A stretch of DNA of 43,219 nucleotides from Candidatus Kapaibacterium sp. (GTDB taxonomy: Bacteria > Bacteroidota > Ignavibacteria > Kapaibacteriales > Kapaibacteriaceae): NCBI GenBank assembly GCA_018882895.1, contig VERF01000001.1, positions 91,286 to 134,504 on the forward strand, given 5' to 3'. Below are positions 7,655-16,067 of the stretch, one piece after another. The position numbers and the translations under genes are program-made. The notes beneath the pieces were generated by a model. That model was not told the origin of the DNA. It did no database searches and was given only the letters and a program-made list of their open reading frames with translations. Each line of letters begins with the position of its first letter. Position 1 is the stretch's first letter.

Positions 7655-10150
7655 TCAGTTTGCCGCAGTATGAGCAGTTCGGAGTGTCGCTCGCGAAGAT
7701 CTCGGCGACTTCGGAGGATCGACGAACGCAATCTTCACGGCCTCATCGGCGTGAGAAACAAAGACGATCTTGAGACCACGCGTAACCTCAGCTTGAAGTT
7801 CCTCGACATCCTTTCGGTTTTCGGCAGGCACCAGCACGATAGTCATGCCGGCCCTGCGCGCGGCCAGCAGCTTCTCGTTCAGGCCTCCGATGGCCAGCAC
7901 ATTACCACGCAGTGTTACCTCACCGGTCATAGCCACATCTCCTCTGAGCTCGCGTCCGGTGGCTGCCGACAGAAGTGCCATGGTCATTGTGATTCCTGCC
8001 GACGGACCGTCCTTTGGTATCGCACCCTCCGGAACATGGATGTGGATCTGTCGATCCTTCGCGAACATCTCGTCAAGACCGAAACGACTGTGGTTGCTGC
8101 GCAAATAGGACAGAGCGGCCATGGCCGACTCCTTCATGACTTCGCCGAGTTTGCCGGTAAGTGTCAGACGTTCCGCTCCAGGCATCATGGTCACCTCTAC
8201 GGGGAGAGTGTCGCCGCCCATTGACGTCCAGGCAAGCCCCATGGCCACACCGATCTTGTTGCTGAGTTCCTCTGGCTTGACCTTGAACTTTGGAGCTCGC
8301 AGGAATCCCTCGACACTCTTCTCGTCGATGACCCAGCGTTTGTTCTTTGCAATTGACTGGAACGTGCGTGACGAGCGCATCTCGCCACCAACAGCGGTCT
8401 TGGAGCGCTTGCCGACAGTGTCGACGATATCGACGGCGAGCTTCCGAAGAATGCTGGCGACCTCGCGCTCAAGGTTTCGCACACCGGCCTCTCGCGTGTA
8501 CTCGCGAACAAGTTTGCCCAATGCTCCTTCGGTGAAGGTAATGTCCAGCCCCTGCAGCCCGTGTTTCTCCAGGAGTTTCGGCACGATGTAGCGCTGTGCG
8601 ATCTGAACCTTATCCGGCTCGAGGTAACTCGACAATTCGATCACCTCAAGACGATCCAGCAGGGGAGCCGGGATATCGTACTTGACGTTGGCAGTTGCGA
8701 TGAACAGGACATTCGAAAGATCGTAGTCCACCTCAAGATAGTGATCGCTGAAAGTGGCGTTCTGTTCCGGGTCGAGCACCTCAAGAAGCGCAGAGCTTGG
8801 ATCTCCTCTGAAGTCCATAGACATCTTGTCTATCTCATCAAGAAGGATAACCGGATTGTTGCTTCCGGCTCGCTTCATTGCCTGAATGATCTTGCCCGGC
8901 ATCGCGCCTATGTATGTTCGGCGATGTCCACGGATCTCAGCCTCGTCGCGCACGCCACCGAGCGACAATCGGACGAAGTTCCGACCAAGTGCGCGGGCGA
9001 TGGACTTGGCAAGTGATGTCTTGCCCACACCAGGCGGACCGACCAGACATAAGATCTGACCGCGAACGGAGCCAACGAGGTTCAGAACCGAGATATACTC
9101 CAGAATCCGCTCTTTGGGCTTCTTCAGGTCGTAGTGGTCCTGGTCGAGAATCGTTCGTACATGGTTGAGTTGAAGATTGTCGACCGTTCGATCTTGCCAT
9201 GGCACTGTGGCGATCCATTCGAGCCACGTACGATTGACCCCGTATTCGGGTGACATCGACGGGGTGCGTTTGAGACGATCGAATTCTTCGCTGACCTTTA
9301 CGCGAACCGGTTCGGGCAATTCCACCATCGAGAGTTGATCGTTGAGCTTCGACAGCTCAGGTCCGCCGTCATCGTCTTCACCCAGCTCAGACTGCAGAGC
9401 ACGGATCTGCTCTTGTATGAAGTACTTCCGCTGTGACTTCTGGATCTGGTCCTGAACCTTGCTGTCAATCTCGACTTCAAGTCGAAGCAGCTCGATCTCT
9501 GCAGAAAGAAGCTGCACCAACTCGTAGAACTGATCCTTTACCGATGGTGCGTCGAGTATGCGTTGCTTGGCTTCAACCTTTTGAGGAATGTTTGCGGCCG
9601 CGTAGTAAAGTTTGCGGATCGGGTCTTCAAGATTCTGAAAGGCGCCAAGCACCTCTGGTGGCAAGTTCCGGTTGCCCTTGACGAACTCCTCAAACAATTC
9701 GGTAGCGTGACGCACCAGCGCGGCAAGGTTGCGGTCATTCATGTCGGCATGAACCGGCAAGGGAGAGATCTCTACTTCCAGATACGGTTCCGTGCGAACA
9801 GCATTCGTGATGCGGGCAGGTACCGTGCCTTCGACCAGTACCTTCAGCAGGTTGTTCGGCAGGCGCATCACCTGAAGGATCTTGGCAACAGTCCCAACAG
9901 AATGCACGTCGTCGATCGTGGCGTCTTCGGTTGACGGATGGCGTTGTGAGACGACAAGGATGAACTTGTCCCGCTCCATTGCCTCTGCCACAGCCTTCAG
10001 AGAAGACGACCGTCCGATCAGTACCGGAAAGATCATGTGGGGGTAAATGACAATATCGCGCAACGGCAACACCGGGAGGCGCTCCAAAGCGGGGTTGTTC
10101 TGCCGATCTGCCTGTTCGATTGAGTCGAGGACGTCTGATTGGTCGTTCAT
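7655..10150 (-). CDS. lon: ATP-dependent protease Lon
   Basis: Lon is a cytoplasmic hexameric AAA+ serine protease that degrades misfolded and regulatory proteins. The 831 residues hold the N-terminal substrate-binding domain (about 25-230), a coiled linker, Walker A GPPGVGKT (371-378), Walker B VILLDEIDK (434-442) and the C-terminal peptidase with catalytic Ser717 in PKDGPSAG and Lys760 in GGLNEKLLA. All key residues are present and the length is normal. It starts at 10150, with a TTTG five bases upstream that may be its -7 box. It diverges from infC and lies upstream of rpmG, which has its own promoter. Confidence 0.98.
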   Translation of the reverse strand: MNDQSDVLDSIEQADRQNNPALERLPVLPLRDIVIYPHMIFPVLIGRSSSLKAVAEAMERDKFILVVSQRHPSTEDATIDDVHSVGTVAKILQVMRLPNNLLKVLVEGTVPARITNAVRTEPYLEVEISPLPVHADMNDRNLAALVRHATELFEEFVKGNRNLPPEVLGAFQNLEDPIRKLYYAAANIPQKVEAKQRILDAPSVKDQFYELVQLLSAEIELLRLEVEIDSKVQDQIQKSQRKYFIQEQIRALQSELGEDDDGGPELSKLNDQLSMVELPEPVRVKVSEEFDRLKRTPSMSPEYGVNRTWLEWIATVPWQDRTVDNLQLNHVRTILDQDHYDLKKPKERILEYISVLNLVGSVRGQILCLVGPPGVGKTSLAKSIARALGRNFVRLSLGGVRDEAEIRGHRRTYIGAMPGKIIQAMKRAGSNNPVILLDEIDKMSMDFRGDPSSALLEVLDPEQNATFSDHYLEVDYDLSNVLFIATANVKYDIPAPLLDRLEVIELSSYLEPDKVQIAQRYIVPKLLEKHGLQGLDITFTEGALGKLVREYTREAGVRNLEREVASILRKLAVDIVDTVGKRSKTAVGGEMRSSRTFQSIAKNKRWVIDEKSVEGFLRAPKFKVKPEELSNKIGVAMGLAWTSMGGDTLPVEVTMMPGAERLTLTGKLGEVMKESAMAALSYLRSNHSRFGLDEMFAKDRQIHIHVPEGAIPKDGPSAGITMTMALLSAATGRELRGDVAMTGEVTLRGNVLAIGGLNEKLLAARRAGMTIVLVPAENRKDVEELQAEVTRGLKIVFVSHADEAVKIAFVDPPKSPRSSRATLRTAHTAAN

Positions 10151-10155
10151 GGGCG

Positions 10156-10187
10156 CAAATGACGTTGAATGGGGGCGAAAATTACAA
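10156..10187 (-). promoter_or_regulatory. Possible lon promoter
   Basis: On the minus strand TTG (10187-10185) is followed after 21 bp by GTCATTTG, which keeps TTTG but has GT in place of TA. TTTG ends five bases before the lon ATG. A competing weaker candidate is TAATTTTC at 10184-10177. Confidence 0.35.
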
Positions 10188-10213
10188 CCACAGGAACATA
10201 AGAGCGCTCCATG

Positions 10214-10246
10214 TTTGGTCGTAAGCCTAAGAAAGCCCTATCTTTG
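10214..10246 (+). promoter_or_regulatory. infC-rpmI-rplT promoter
   Basis: TTTG (10214-10217) and TATCTTTG (10239-10246) are separated by 21 bp, matching the Bacteroidota -33/-7 consensus. Transcription should start near 10252, giving a leader of roughly 40 nt before the TTG start of infC. Confidence 0.7.
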
Positions 10247-10289
10247 CGTTCTTATCTGAAGACTCTTTCCACTTTAGCCGAAAGTCTGT

Positions 10290-10928
10290 TTGAGGCGTCC
10301 AAGTCTACCCTTACAGGGTCCGCGAGTTGAATCACAACGCAAGCACAAGATCAATGACGAGATCGGAGCCCCCGAAGTACGCGTCCTTGATTCCACCAAT
10401 GCGCCACTCGGCATCTTGCCTCGGCGTGAAGCGTTGCGAATCGCAGCAGAGCGCGAGTTGGACCTTGTAGAGATCGCGCCGCAGGCAAATCCGCCTGTGT
10501 GCAAGATCATCGACTACGGGAAGTTTGTCTACGAACAACAGAAGCGGGAAAAGCAGGCCAAGAAGTCCCAGACACAGACATCGCTGAAAGAGGTTCGCTT
10601 CAAGGCCGGAACTGATACGCATGATTTTGATTTCAAGACGCGTCATGCACGTCAGTTCTTGACTGAAGGGCACAAGGTCAAGGCCACGGTAATGTTCAAG
10701 GGTCGCGAGATCCTGCACAAGGAACTGGGCGAGGTGCTCCTTCAAAGGTTCATTGATGCCCTGGCCGACGTTTCGAAGATCGATCAGCCGATGAAGATGG
10801 AAGGACGTTTTCTTGGTGTTCTCCTTACTCCAGAGTCGAAGAAGACACCGAAGAAGAAGAGTGAATCGGCACCTGCGGATGGAGCAGAAACCCCATCACA
10901 GGCACCGGCAGAAGCGGTAGCAGAATAA
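10290..10928 (+). CDS. infC: Translation initiation factor IF-3
   Basis: IF3 binds the 30S subunit and checks start-codon pairing. The N-terminal domain starts at [16 protein letters not shown] and the C-terminal domain includes [17 protein letters not shown] and [11 protein letters not shown]. After about residue 180 there is an Ala/Pro/Glu-rich tail, longer than in E. coli. The only usual start in frame is TTG at 10290; an in-frame stop at 10275 excludes anything longer. A rare start is typical for infC, where it allows autoregulation by IF3. It is the first gene of the infC-rpmI-rplT operon. Confidence 0.96.
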   Translation: MRRPSLPLQGPRVESQRKHKINDEIGAPEVRVLDSTNAPLGILPRREALRIAAERELDLVEIAPQANPPVCKIIDYGKFVYEQQKREKQAKKSQTQTSLKEVRFKAGTDTHDFDFKTRHARQFLTEGHKVKATVMFKGREILHKELGEVLLQRFIDALADVSKIDQPMKMEGRFLGVLLTPESKKTPKKKSESAPADGAETPSQAPAEAVAE

Positions 10929-10954
10929 TCGATTGTCACGAAGGAGATTTCGAC

Positions 10955-11152
10955 ATGCCGAAGATGAAGACGAACTCGGGAGCCAAGAAGCGCTTCAAGA
11001 TCACCGGAAGCGGTGCTATCAAGCGTCAAAAAGCAAACCGTAGCCACATCCTGACAAGTAAGACCCGGAAGCGCAAGCGCAACCTGCGTCAGGATACGTT
11101 GGTAGATGCCAGCAACATGCCAAACGTGTTGCACTGCTTGGCTCTACGTTAA
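10955..11152 (+). CDS. rpmI: 50S ribosomal protein L35
   Basis: The 65 residues begin [18 protein letters not shown], the standard L35 opening, and are strongly basic. An AAGGAG Shine-Dalgarno lies ten bases before the ATG. It lies 26 bp after infC in the conserved infC-rpmI-rplT order. Confidence 0.97.
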   Translation: MPKMKTNSGAKKRFKITGSGAIKRQKANRSHILTSKTRKRKRNLRQDTLVDASNMPNVLHCLALR

Positions 11153-11172
11153 GCAGACGATTTTCATTCACC

Positions 11173-11204
11173 GTCGTTCAGGGACAAGCCGTTCTCCTGA
11201 CGAC
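11173..11204 (+). other. Hairpin in the rpmI-rplT spacer
   Basis: GTCG-TCAGG (one bulged T at 11177) pairs with CCTGA-CGAC around a 13-base loop, just before the rplT ribosome site. It may be an L20 or translational control element, or an mRNA-stability hairpin. There is no U-run, so it is not a simple terminator. Confidence 0.35.
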
Positions 11205-11224
11205 CATCCACAAGGAGTTTTGAC

Positions 11225-11566
11225 ATGCCACGCAGTGTCAATAAAGTAGCGGCGCACCAGAGAAAGAAGAAATACTTCAAGCTCGCAAAGGGCTACTGGG
11301 GCGCCCGGTCCAAGGTTTGGACAATCGCCAAGCATCACGTTGAAAAGGGGCTTCAATATGCCTACCGTGATCGCCGTAACAAGAAGCGCACTTTCCGTTC
11401 GCTATGGATCGTTCGCATCAATGCCGCAGCTCGTGTAAACGGAACGACCTACTCGCGCTTGATGCATGGTCTGAAGCTTAAGAATATCGGTATCAACCGT
11501 AAGGTTCTTGCCGATATCGCGATGAATCATCCACAGGTGTTCACCACGCTCGTCAAGTCTCTCTAA
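11225..11566 (+). CDS. rplT: 50S ribosomal protein L20
   Basis: The 113-residue protein starts [16 protein letters not shown] and has the basic L20 N-terminal helix ([14 protein letters not shown]) followed by the globular RNA-binding part ([11 protein letters not shown]). L20 is an early assembly protein of the 50S subunit and a known autoregulator of this operon in other bacteria. A good AAGGAG lies just before the ATG. Confidence 0.98.
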   Translation: MPRSVNKVAAHQRKKKYFKLAKGYWGARSKVWTIAKHHVEKGLQYAYRDRRNKKRTFRSLWIVRINAAARVNGTTYSRLMHGLKLKNIGINRKVLADIAMNHPQVFTTLVKSL

Positions 11567-11608
11567 GAGTAGACGTCGGCGGGGGATCGCCCATTACCGT
11601 CGGAATCG

Positions 11609-11644
11609 AACGGCGACAGCGAGAATTTTCACGCTGTCGCCGTT
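11609..11644 (+). terminator. 13-bp perfect hairpin between rplT and pheS
   Basis: AACGGCGACAGCG (11609-11621) is exactly complementary to CGCTGTCGCCGTT (11632-11644) around the loop AGAATTTTCA. No U-run follows. It is probably the end or a processing point of the ribosomal operon, but it also ends 23 bp before the pheS start and could affect that gene. Confidence 0.55.
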
Positions 11645-11656
11645 GTCGCATCTGAC

Positions 11657-11663
11657 TAATTTG
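11657..11663 (+). promoter_or_regulatory. Possible pheS -7 box (TAATTTG)
   Basis: TAATTTG reads as TA-N1-TTTG and ends four bases before the pheS ATG, the same geometry as the response-regulator gene. No good -33 box is seen at a normal distance. Confidence 0.35.
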
Positions 11664-11667
11664 TACC

Positions 11668-12696
11668 ATGACGTTGATAGAACAACTCCAGCAACTCCGT
11701 CAGATCATTGATCAGGAGTCCAGTCAGCTCGCATCGGCAGAAGATGCTGAAGCGTTCCGTTTGCGGCATCTTGTTAAGAAGGGGACCATACAGGCCTGTG
11801 TGGAACAGCTTCGCAGTGTGCCCAAGGAACAGAAGCCCGAAGTTGGCAAACTTCTAAACGAGGTCCGTGCTCTTGCAGACAAGGCCTATGAACAGGCCCA
11901 TGACCGATACGCCTCAGCCTCATCAGTTGAGCGTATCGACGTCACATTACAGGGCCGCGGGCCGCAAATCGGAGCGGTGCATCCTATCACACAGACCGTC
12001 GATCGGCTTGTCGACATCTTCGCTTCGATGGGCTTTGATGTTGCTGAGGGACCGGACGTGGAGGATGACGCCCACAACTTCGAGCACCTGAACTTTGCTC
12101 CCGATCATCCTGCGCGAGACATGCAGGATACCTTCTTCGTTGATGCCCCCGGCCGCTCAGATGTTCTTCTGCGTACGCATACGTCATCGGTTCAGGTTCG
12201 GGTAATGCAGAGCATGAAGCCGCCGATTCGTTGCATCATGCCAGGACGTGTCTATCGCAACGAGGCCGTCAGCGCGCGTTCACTGGCTGAGTTTCATCAG
12301 ATAGAAGGCCTTTACATCGATCGCGGTGTCAGCATGGCCGATCTCAAGGGCACGATCATGGCATTTGCTCGACGCTTCTATGATGCCAATGCCGAGTTCC
12401 GTTTTCGTACGTCGTACTTCCCGTTTACCGAGCCAAGCTGTGAGATTGACATGTCCTGCTTTCTCTGCAAGGGGGAAGGATGTCGGATCTGTAAGCACTC
12501 CGGATGGCTCGAGATCTGTGGCGCCGGAATGGTCCATCCGAACGTCCTGCGCGCCTGCGGAATCGATCCAGACGAGTACTCTGGATTCGCATTCGGTTTC
12601 GGAGTGGAGCGCGTCGTTCTGATGCTGACAGGGATCGATGACATTCGACTTTTGTACGAAAACGATGTCCGCGTCAACGGACAGTTCGCCCCATGA
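11668..12696 (+). CDS. pheS: Phenylalanine-tRNA ligase alpha subunit
   Basis: PheS carries the catalytic core of the alpha2-beta2 enzyme that charges tRNA-Phe. The 342 residues have an N-terminal coiled coil (about 1-90), class II motif 2 (GRVYRNEAVSARSLAEFHQ) and motif 3 (FGFGVERVVLMLTGI). A cysteine cluster (CFLCKGEGCRICK) typical of many bacterial PheS proteins lies between them. The beta subunit gene pheT is not next to it, as in some Bacteroidota. The stop overlaps the ABC ATPase gene as ATGA. Confidence 0.97.
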   Translation: MTLIEQLQQLRQIIDQESSQLASAEDAEAFRLRHLVKKGTIQACVEQLRSVPKEQKPEVGKLLNEVRALADKAYEQAHDRYASASSVERIDVTLQGRGPQIGAVHPITQTVDRLVDIFASMGFDVAEGPDVEDDAHNFEHLNFAPDHPARDMQDTFFVDAPGRSDVLLRTHTSSVQVRVMQSMKPPIRCIMPGRVYRNEAVSARSLAEFHQIEGLYIDRGVSMADLKGTIMAFARRFYDANAEFRFRTSYFPFTEPSCEIDMSCFLCKGEGCRICKHSGWLEICGAGMVHPNVLRACGIDPDEYSGFAFGFGVERVVLMLTGIDDIRLLYENDVRVNGQFAP

Positions 12697-13379
12697 TCCT
12701 CCGGGCAAGGGGCTTGGTGAAGTCATATCATGGAGTCGACGCAGCGCCGACGCGCGTGCTTCGTGGTGTCGATGTATCGGTTGATAACGGAGTGATCATC
12801 TCGATCATGGGGCCGAGCGGCGCAGGCAAGAGCACGCTGCTTCATGTACTTGGGTCACTGGATCGGGCCGACACGGGCACGGTTGAGTTATGCCATAATG
12901 ACCGATGGATCGATCTGCAGACCGCAACGCCGGCGGTCCTATCAGAGGTCAGGGCGCATGCCATTGGAATTGTCTATCAGTTCCATCATCTACTCCCGGA
13001 ATTCACTGCCGTCGAAAACGTCATGATGCCGGCCCGCATTGTGGGTGTCTCAAAGAGTGAATCGCGCAGTCGTGCTCTGAAGCTTCTCGAAAGAGTGCAT
13101 CTTTCGCATCGCGCCGACCATCTCCCGTCTGAACTCTCTGGAGGTGAGCAGCAAAGGGTCGCCGTTGCGCGTGCACTCATGAACCAGCCACGGATCGTAC
13201 TGGCTGACGAGCCCACTGGAAATCTTGATACCGAGAACGCCGAGCAGGTCAGCGATCTGCTCATCGAAATGGTCCGAGAGCGTGGCTCCTCCTGCATCAT
13301 TGCCACACATAGTGCTGAACTCGCCTCAAGGGCCGACCTGCGGTATATCATGATTGACGGGGTGCTGACGCAATGTTGA
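12693..13379 (+). CDS. LolD-like ABC transporter ATPase
   Basis: The 228 residues are a complete ABC ATPase of the LolD/MacB branch: Walker A GPSGAGKST (40-48), Q-loop in VYQFHHLLPEFTAVEN, signature LSGGEQQR, Walker B IVLADEPTGNLD and H-loop ATHS. LolD powers release of lipoproteins from the inner membrane through LolC/LolE. No LolC/E-type permease is adjacent; the next gene is a small unrelated membrane protein, so the partner must lie elsewhere. It overlaps pheS by 4 bp. A MacB-type export role cannot be excluded. Confidence 0.85.
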   Translation: MILRARGLVKSYHGVDAAPTRVLRGVDVSVDNGVIISIMGPSGAGKSTLLHVLGSLDRADTGTVELCHNDRWIDLQTATPAVLSEVRAHAIGIVYQFHHLLPEFTAVENVMMPARIVGVSKSESRSRALKLLERVHLSHRADHLPSELSGGEQQRVAVARALMNQPRIVLADEPTGNLDTENAEQVSDLLIEMVRERGSSCIIATHSAELASRADLRYIMIDGVLTQC

Positions 13380-13738
13380 GCACTCGCCAGGTCAGCACTC
13401 TTCTGATCGGCTACGGACTATTCCTGGTCGTGAGTGGATTGATCGGATACGAGATCACGATTGAACACAGCACGTCGGCGCTGTTCAATGGAAGTATCTT
13501 CGGTTCACTTATCGTTCTGCTGGGAGTTCTTCACCGGATGGGACGCATGTGGACGTTGCCGGCAAGCATCTCGGCGGCCGCGATCTTTTCGTTGACGTTC
13601 CTTTGGCGCAGTGGACTTCAGTGGATGAAGATCGCAAGTGAAACGACCGAAAGAACAGGAATCGCCGTCCTGCTTACCGTGATGGCCACCGTCAGCGTAG
13701 TTGTCTTCTTTGTGTTACGGCGTTCCTACAGACACTAG
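13373..13738 (+). CDS. Small four-helix membrane protein, possibly TMEM14-like
   Basis: The 121 residues contain four hydrophobic segments (about 8-26, 36-54, 60-78 and 97-115) and a short basic C-terminus (RRSYRH). The glycine pattern and a GSIFGSLIVLLGVLHRMG segment recall TMEM14-type proteins, but this is a weak match. It overlaps the LolD-like gene by 7 bp, so it is cotranscribed, and its last 24 bp overlap the 3' end of rimO on the other strand. Function unknown. Confidence 0.65.
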   Translation: MLSTRQVSTLLIGYGLFLVVSGLIGYEITIEHSTSALFNGSIFGSLIVLLGVLHRMGRMWTLPASISAAAIFSLTFLWRSGLQWMKIASETTERTGIAVLLTVMATVSVVVFFVLRRSYRH

Positions 13739-15016
13739 GCCCCGTGCGGTACCAAACAGATCGAACTCTGCGGCATCTTCGATCTCAACATCCACGAAGC
13801 TGCCCGTGGCAAGGGGCTTATCGGATCGGACGTAGACGTCATTGTCCACCTCCGGAGCGTCGGCTTGGCTTCGCCCCCTGAATTCGCCCGATATCTCTTC
13901 TTCGATAAGCACCCGCAGGGTCTGACCAATGCGTTGCTGGTTCATCTCGTAGGAAATCTGCTGCTGAGCATCCATGATGCGGGCTCGACGTTCTTCCTTC
14001 ACTTCTGCAGAGATCGGATCTCCGAGAATGTATGCGTATGTATCGTCTTCCTGCGAATAGGTGAACACGCCCAGCCTGTGAAAGCGCTGCTTCGTGATGA
14101 ACTCTTCCAGCTCGTCAACATCGGCCTCGGTCTCGGAAGGATAACCCACGATGAAGGTACTCCTCAGGACGATGTCCGGTACGGTCTGCCTGATCTCATC
14201 AAGTAGCTCCTCGGTGGCGCGCCGCGTGATCCCGCGTCGCATGCTCTTGAGGACGTTGGTGGAGGCATGCTGCAATGGCATGTCTAGGTAGGTGCAGATG
14301 TTCGGCGTATCGCGTATCACGCGCAGCACGTCTTTCGGAAACTGCGATGGATAGGCATACATACAGCGGATCCATTCAGCGCCGCTTTCACCGGCAATTC
14401 GCTCAAGTAGGGAAGCCAGCGAGCGCTGCCCCACAGTGTCCATGCCGTAGTAGGTCAGATCCTGAGCCACCAGGACGATCTCTTTCGCCCCCTGAGCAAC
14501 GATCGAGCGAGCCGAGTTCACCAGCGTGTCGGCATCAATGCTGCGATGGTTTCCTCGCATCACCGGGATGGCACAGAAAGAGCAGGGGTGGTCACAACCT
14601 TCGGAGATCTTCAGGTATGCGTATGGTACGGGAGCAGAGAGGATGCGATCACCCAGAAGCGCATACTTCAGGTCAGGCGAAATGGCCTTGATGATCTGCT
14701 CGTAGGCCTCCGTTCCGAAGAAGTGGTCGACTTCGGGAATCTCCTTGCGAAGGTCGTCACCATAGCGTTCGCTCAGACAACCTGCCACAACAAGCTGCTT
14801 GAGCTTGCCTTCACTTCGCATGCGTGCGGCCTCGAGAATTGCACTGACGCTTTCTTCCTTTGCCTGATCGATAAACCCACACGTGTTGATCACCAGCGTG
14901 TCTGCATCATCGAGGTCAGTGGCAAGCTCAAGCGAATTAGCGCGCAGGTGTCCGGCAAGCGTTTCACTGTCAACCGTGTTCTTGCTGCATCCGAGAGTAA
15001 GGATGTGGACCTTCAT
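13715..15016 (-). CDS. rimO: Ribosomal protein S12 methylthiotransferase RimO
   Basis: RimO adds a methylthio group to the conserved aspartate of ribosomal protein S12. The 433 residues open with MKVHILTLGCSKNTVDSE, which separates RimO from MiaB and MtaB. Cys10, Cys46 and Cys80 bind the N-terminal cluster. Cys141, Cys145 and Cys148 (CDHPCSFC) form the radical-SAM cluster. A TRAM domain ends the protein. It is the last gene of the minus-strand block and overlaps the coaD stop by 4 bp. Its 3' end overlaps the convergent membrane-protein gene. Confidence 0.96.
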   Translation of the reverse strand: MKVHILTLGCSKNTVDSETLAGHLRANSLELATDLDDADTLVINTCGFIDQAKEESVSAILEAARMRSEGKLKQLVVAGCLSERYGDDLRKEIPEVDHFFGTEAYEQIIKAISPDLKYALLGDRILSAPVPYAYLKISEGCDHPCSFCAIPVMRGNHRSIDADTLVNSARSIVAQGAKEIVLVAQDLTYYGMDTVGQRSLASLLERIAGESGAEWIRCMYAYPSQFPKDVLRVIRDTPNICTYLDMPLQHASTNVLKSMRRGITRRATEELLDEIRQTVPDIVLRSTFIVGYPSETEADVDELEEFITKQRFHRLGVFTYSQEDDTYAYILGDPISAEVKEERRARIMDAQQQISYEMNQQRIGQTLRVLIEEEISGEFRGRSQADAPEVDNDVYVRSDKPLATGSFVDVEIEDAAEFDLFGTARGLVSVGTP

Positions 15017-15492
15017 GAGAACTTCTTGGTAAGGCGATCGGCAACGATCGGCGGGACGAATTCGCTGAGATTCTGGTGATATCTGCTCAGTTCTCGGATG
15101 ATACTCGAGTTCAGATAGGTGTACTTTTCATGGGGCATGAGAAAGATGGTGCTCACCAGCGGCTGAAGCTTGCGGTTCATGAGGGCTATCTGAAACTCAT
15201 ATTCGAAGTCCGTCACTGCCCGAATTCCGCGGACGATCACCGTCGCGCCATTCTCGATCGCGTAGTCGACCACCAGGCCTGCATGGACCACCACGCGGAC
15301 GTTTGGCAAGTGACGAAGCGACTCCGAGGCCATCTCATGACGTTCCTGCTCGTCGAACAGTGGCGTCTTGCGGCTGTTGCGAGCAACCACAACGGTGACG
15401 GTCTCGAACATCTGGGAGGCACGTTCGATCACGTCGACGTGTCCCAGGGTGATCGGGTCGAACGATCCAGGGTAGATGGCTTGTGTGCCCAT
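15013..15492 (-). CDS. coaD: Phosphopantetheine adenylyltransferase
   Basis: CoaD makes dephospho-CoA from 4'-phosphopantetheine and ATP, the penultimate step of CoA synthesis. From the ATG at 15492 it has 159 residues, the usual length. It shows YPGSFDPITLGHVDVIERA with the TxGH nucleotidyl-transfer motif, RGIRAVTDFEYEFQIALMNR, and SSIIRELSRY near the end. The frame is open to 15567, but the CoaD family starts at this methionine and a TAGTTTTG box ends six bases before it. It lies after rsmD, a common Bacteroidota pairing. Confidence 0.96.
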   Translation of the reverse strand: MGTQAIYPGSFDPITLGHVDVIERASQMFETVTVVVARNSRKTPLFDEQERHEMASESLRHLPNVRVVVHAGLVVDYAIENGATVIVRGIRAVTDFEYEFQIALMNRKLQPLVSTIFLMPHEKYTYLNSSIIRELSRYHQNLSEFVPPIVADRLTKKFS

Positions 15493-15498
15493 AAGCAA

Positions 15499-15506
15499 CA
15501 AAACTA
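15499..15506 (-). promoter_or_regulatory. Internal coaD -7 box (TAGTTTTG)
   Basis: On the minus strand TAGTTTTG is an exact TAnnTTTG match, the same octamer as at uvrC (both preceded by CCG). It overlaps the rsmD stop and ends six bases before the coaD ATG, so coaD-rimO may be transcribed separately from the heat-shock operon. Confidence 0.45.
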
Positions 15507-16064
15507 CGGGTTCGTTTCGATACGGCGGAAGATCTCGACAATACTGGGTCCGCGAGCCCCTTGCCAAACTGGTTCAAAACGTTCTGTTGGCAGAAGAAAC
15601 TCCTGATCGCCGTGCTCAATGATCGCCAGTCCTCCGGGCCGAATCACATCATGAGTATTGAGCAATTGCATCAGGCGGTTGCAGTCTCGGCGCGCATATG
15701 GAGGGTCGGCAAAGAGGCAGTCGATCTCGGTCAGTTGTAGACCTTCGATTGCTGAAAGTGCATCAGTGCGAATGATCTTGACGTCTTCGTTTCGGCCCAG
15801 CTGCTGAGCAATGCTCCGCAGGTGCCGACAGATCTCGGCCGAAGTGTCGACCATTGTCGTTCGTGTGGCTCCGCGGCTCAGTGCTTCCCACGAAAGGATT
15901 CCGCTTCCTGCATAGAGATCCAAAACGGTGGAACCAGCCAGATCTACCGTCTGCTCGATGACGGTGAAGATCGACTCTCGAAGTTGGTCCATCGTCGGTC
16001 GAGTGGCATCGCCCGGTGGGGAAGGGATGATGGTTCGTTTGAGAGTTCCGCCGATGATGCGCAT
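15504..16064 (-). CDS. rsmD: 16S rRNA (guanine(966)-N(2))-methyltransferase
   Basis: RsmD methylates G966 of 16S rRNA on the assembled small subunit. The 186 residues show the family start MRIIGGTLKR, the SAM-binding loop LDLYAGSG (48-55) and the catalytic motif DPPY (120-123). TRPTMDQLRESIF is the typical substrate-side helix. It sits between a DUF3822-like gene and coaD, a conserved order in Bacteroidota. Confidence 0.95.
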   Translation of the reverse strand: MRIIGGTLKRTIIPSPPGDATRPTMDQLRESIFTVIEQTVDLAGSTVLDLYAGSGILSWEALSRGATRTTMVDTSAEICRHLRSIAQQLGRNEDVKIIRTDALSAIEGLQLTEIDCLFADPPYARRDCNRLMQLLNTHDVIRPGGLAIIEHGDQEFLLPTERFEPVWQGARGPSIVEIFRRIETNP

Positions 16065-16067
16065 CGG

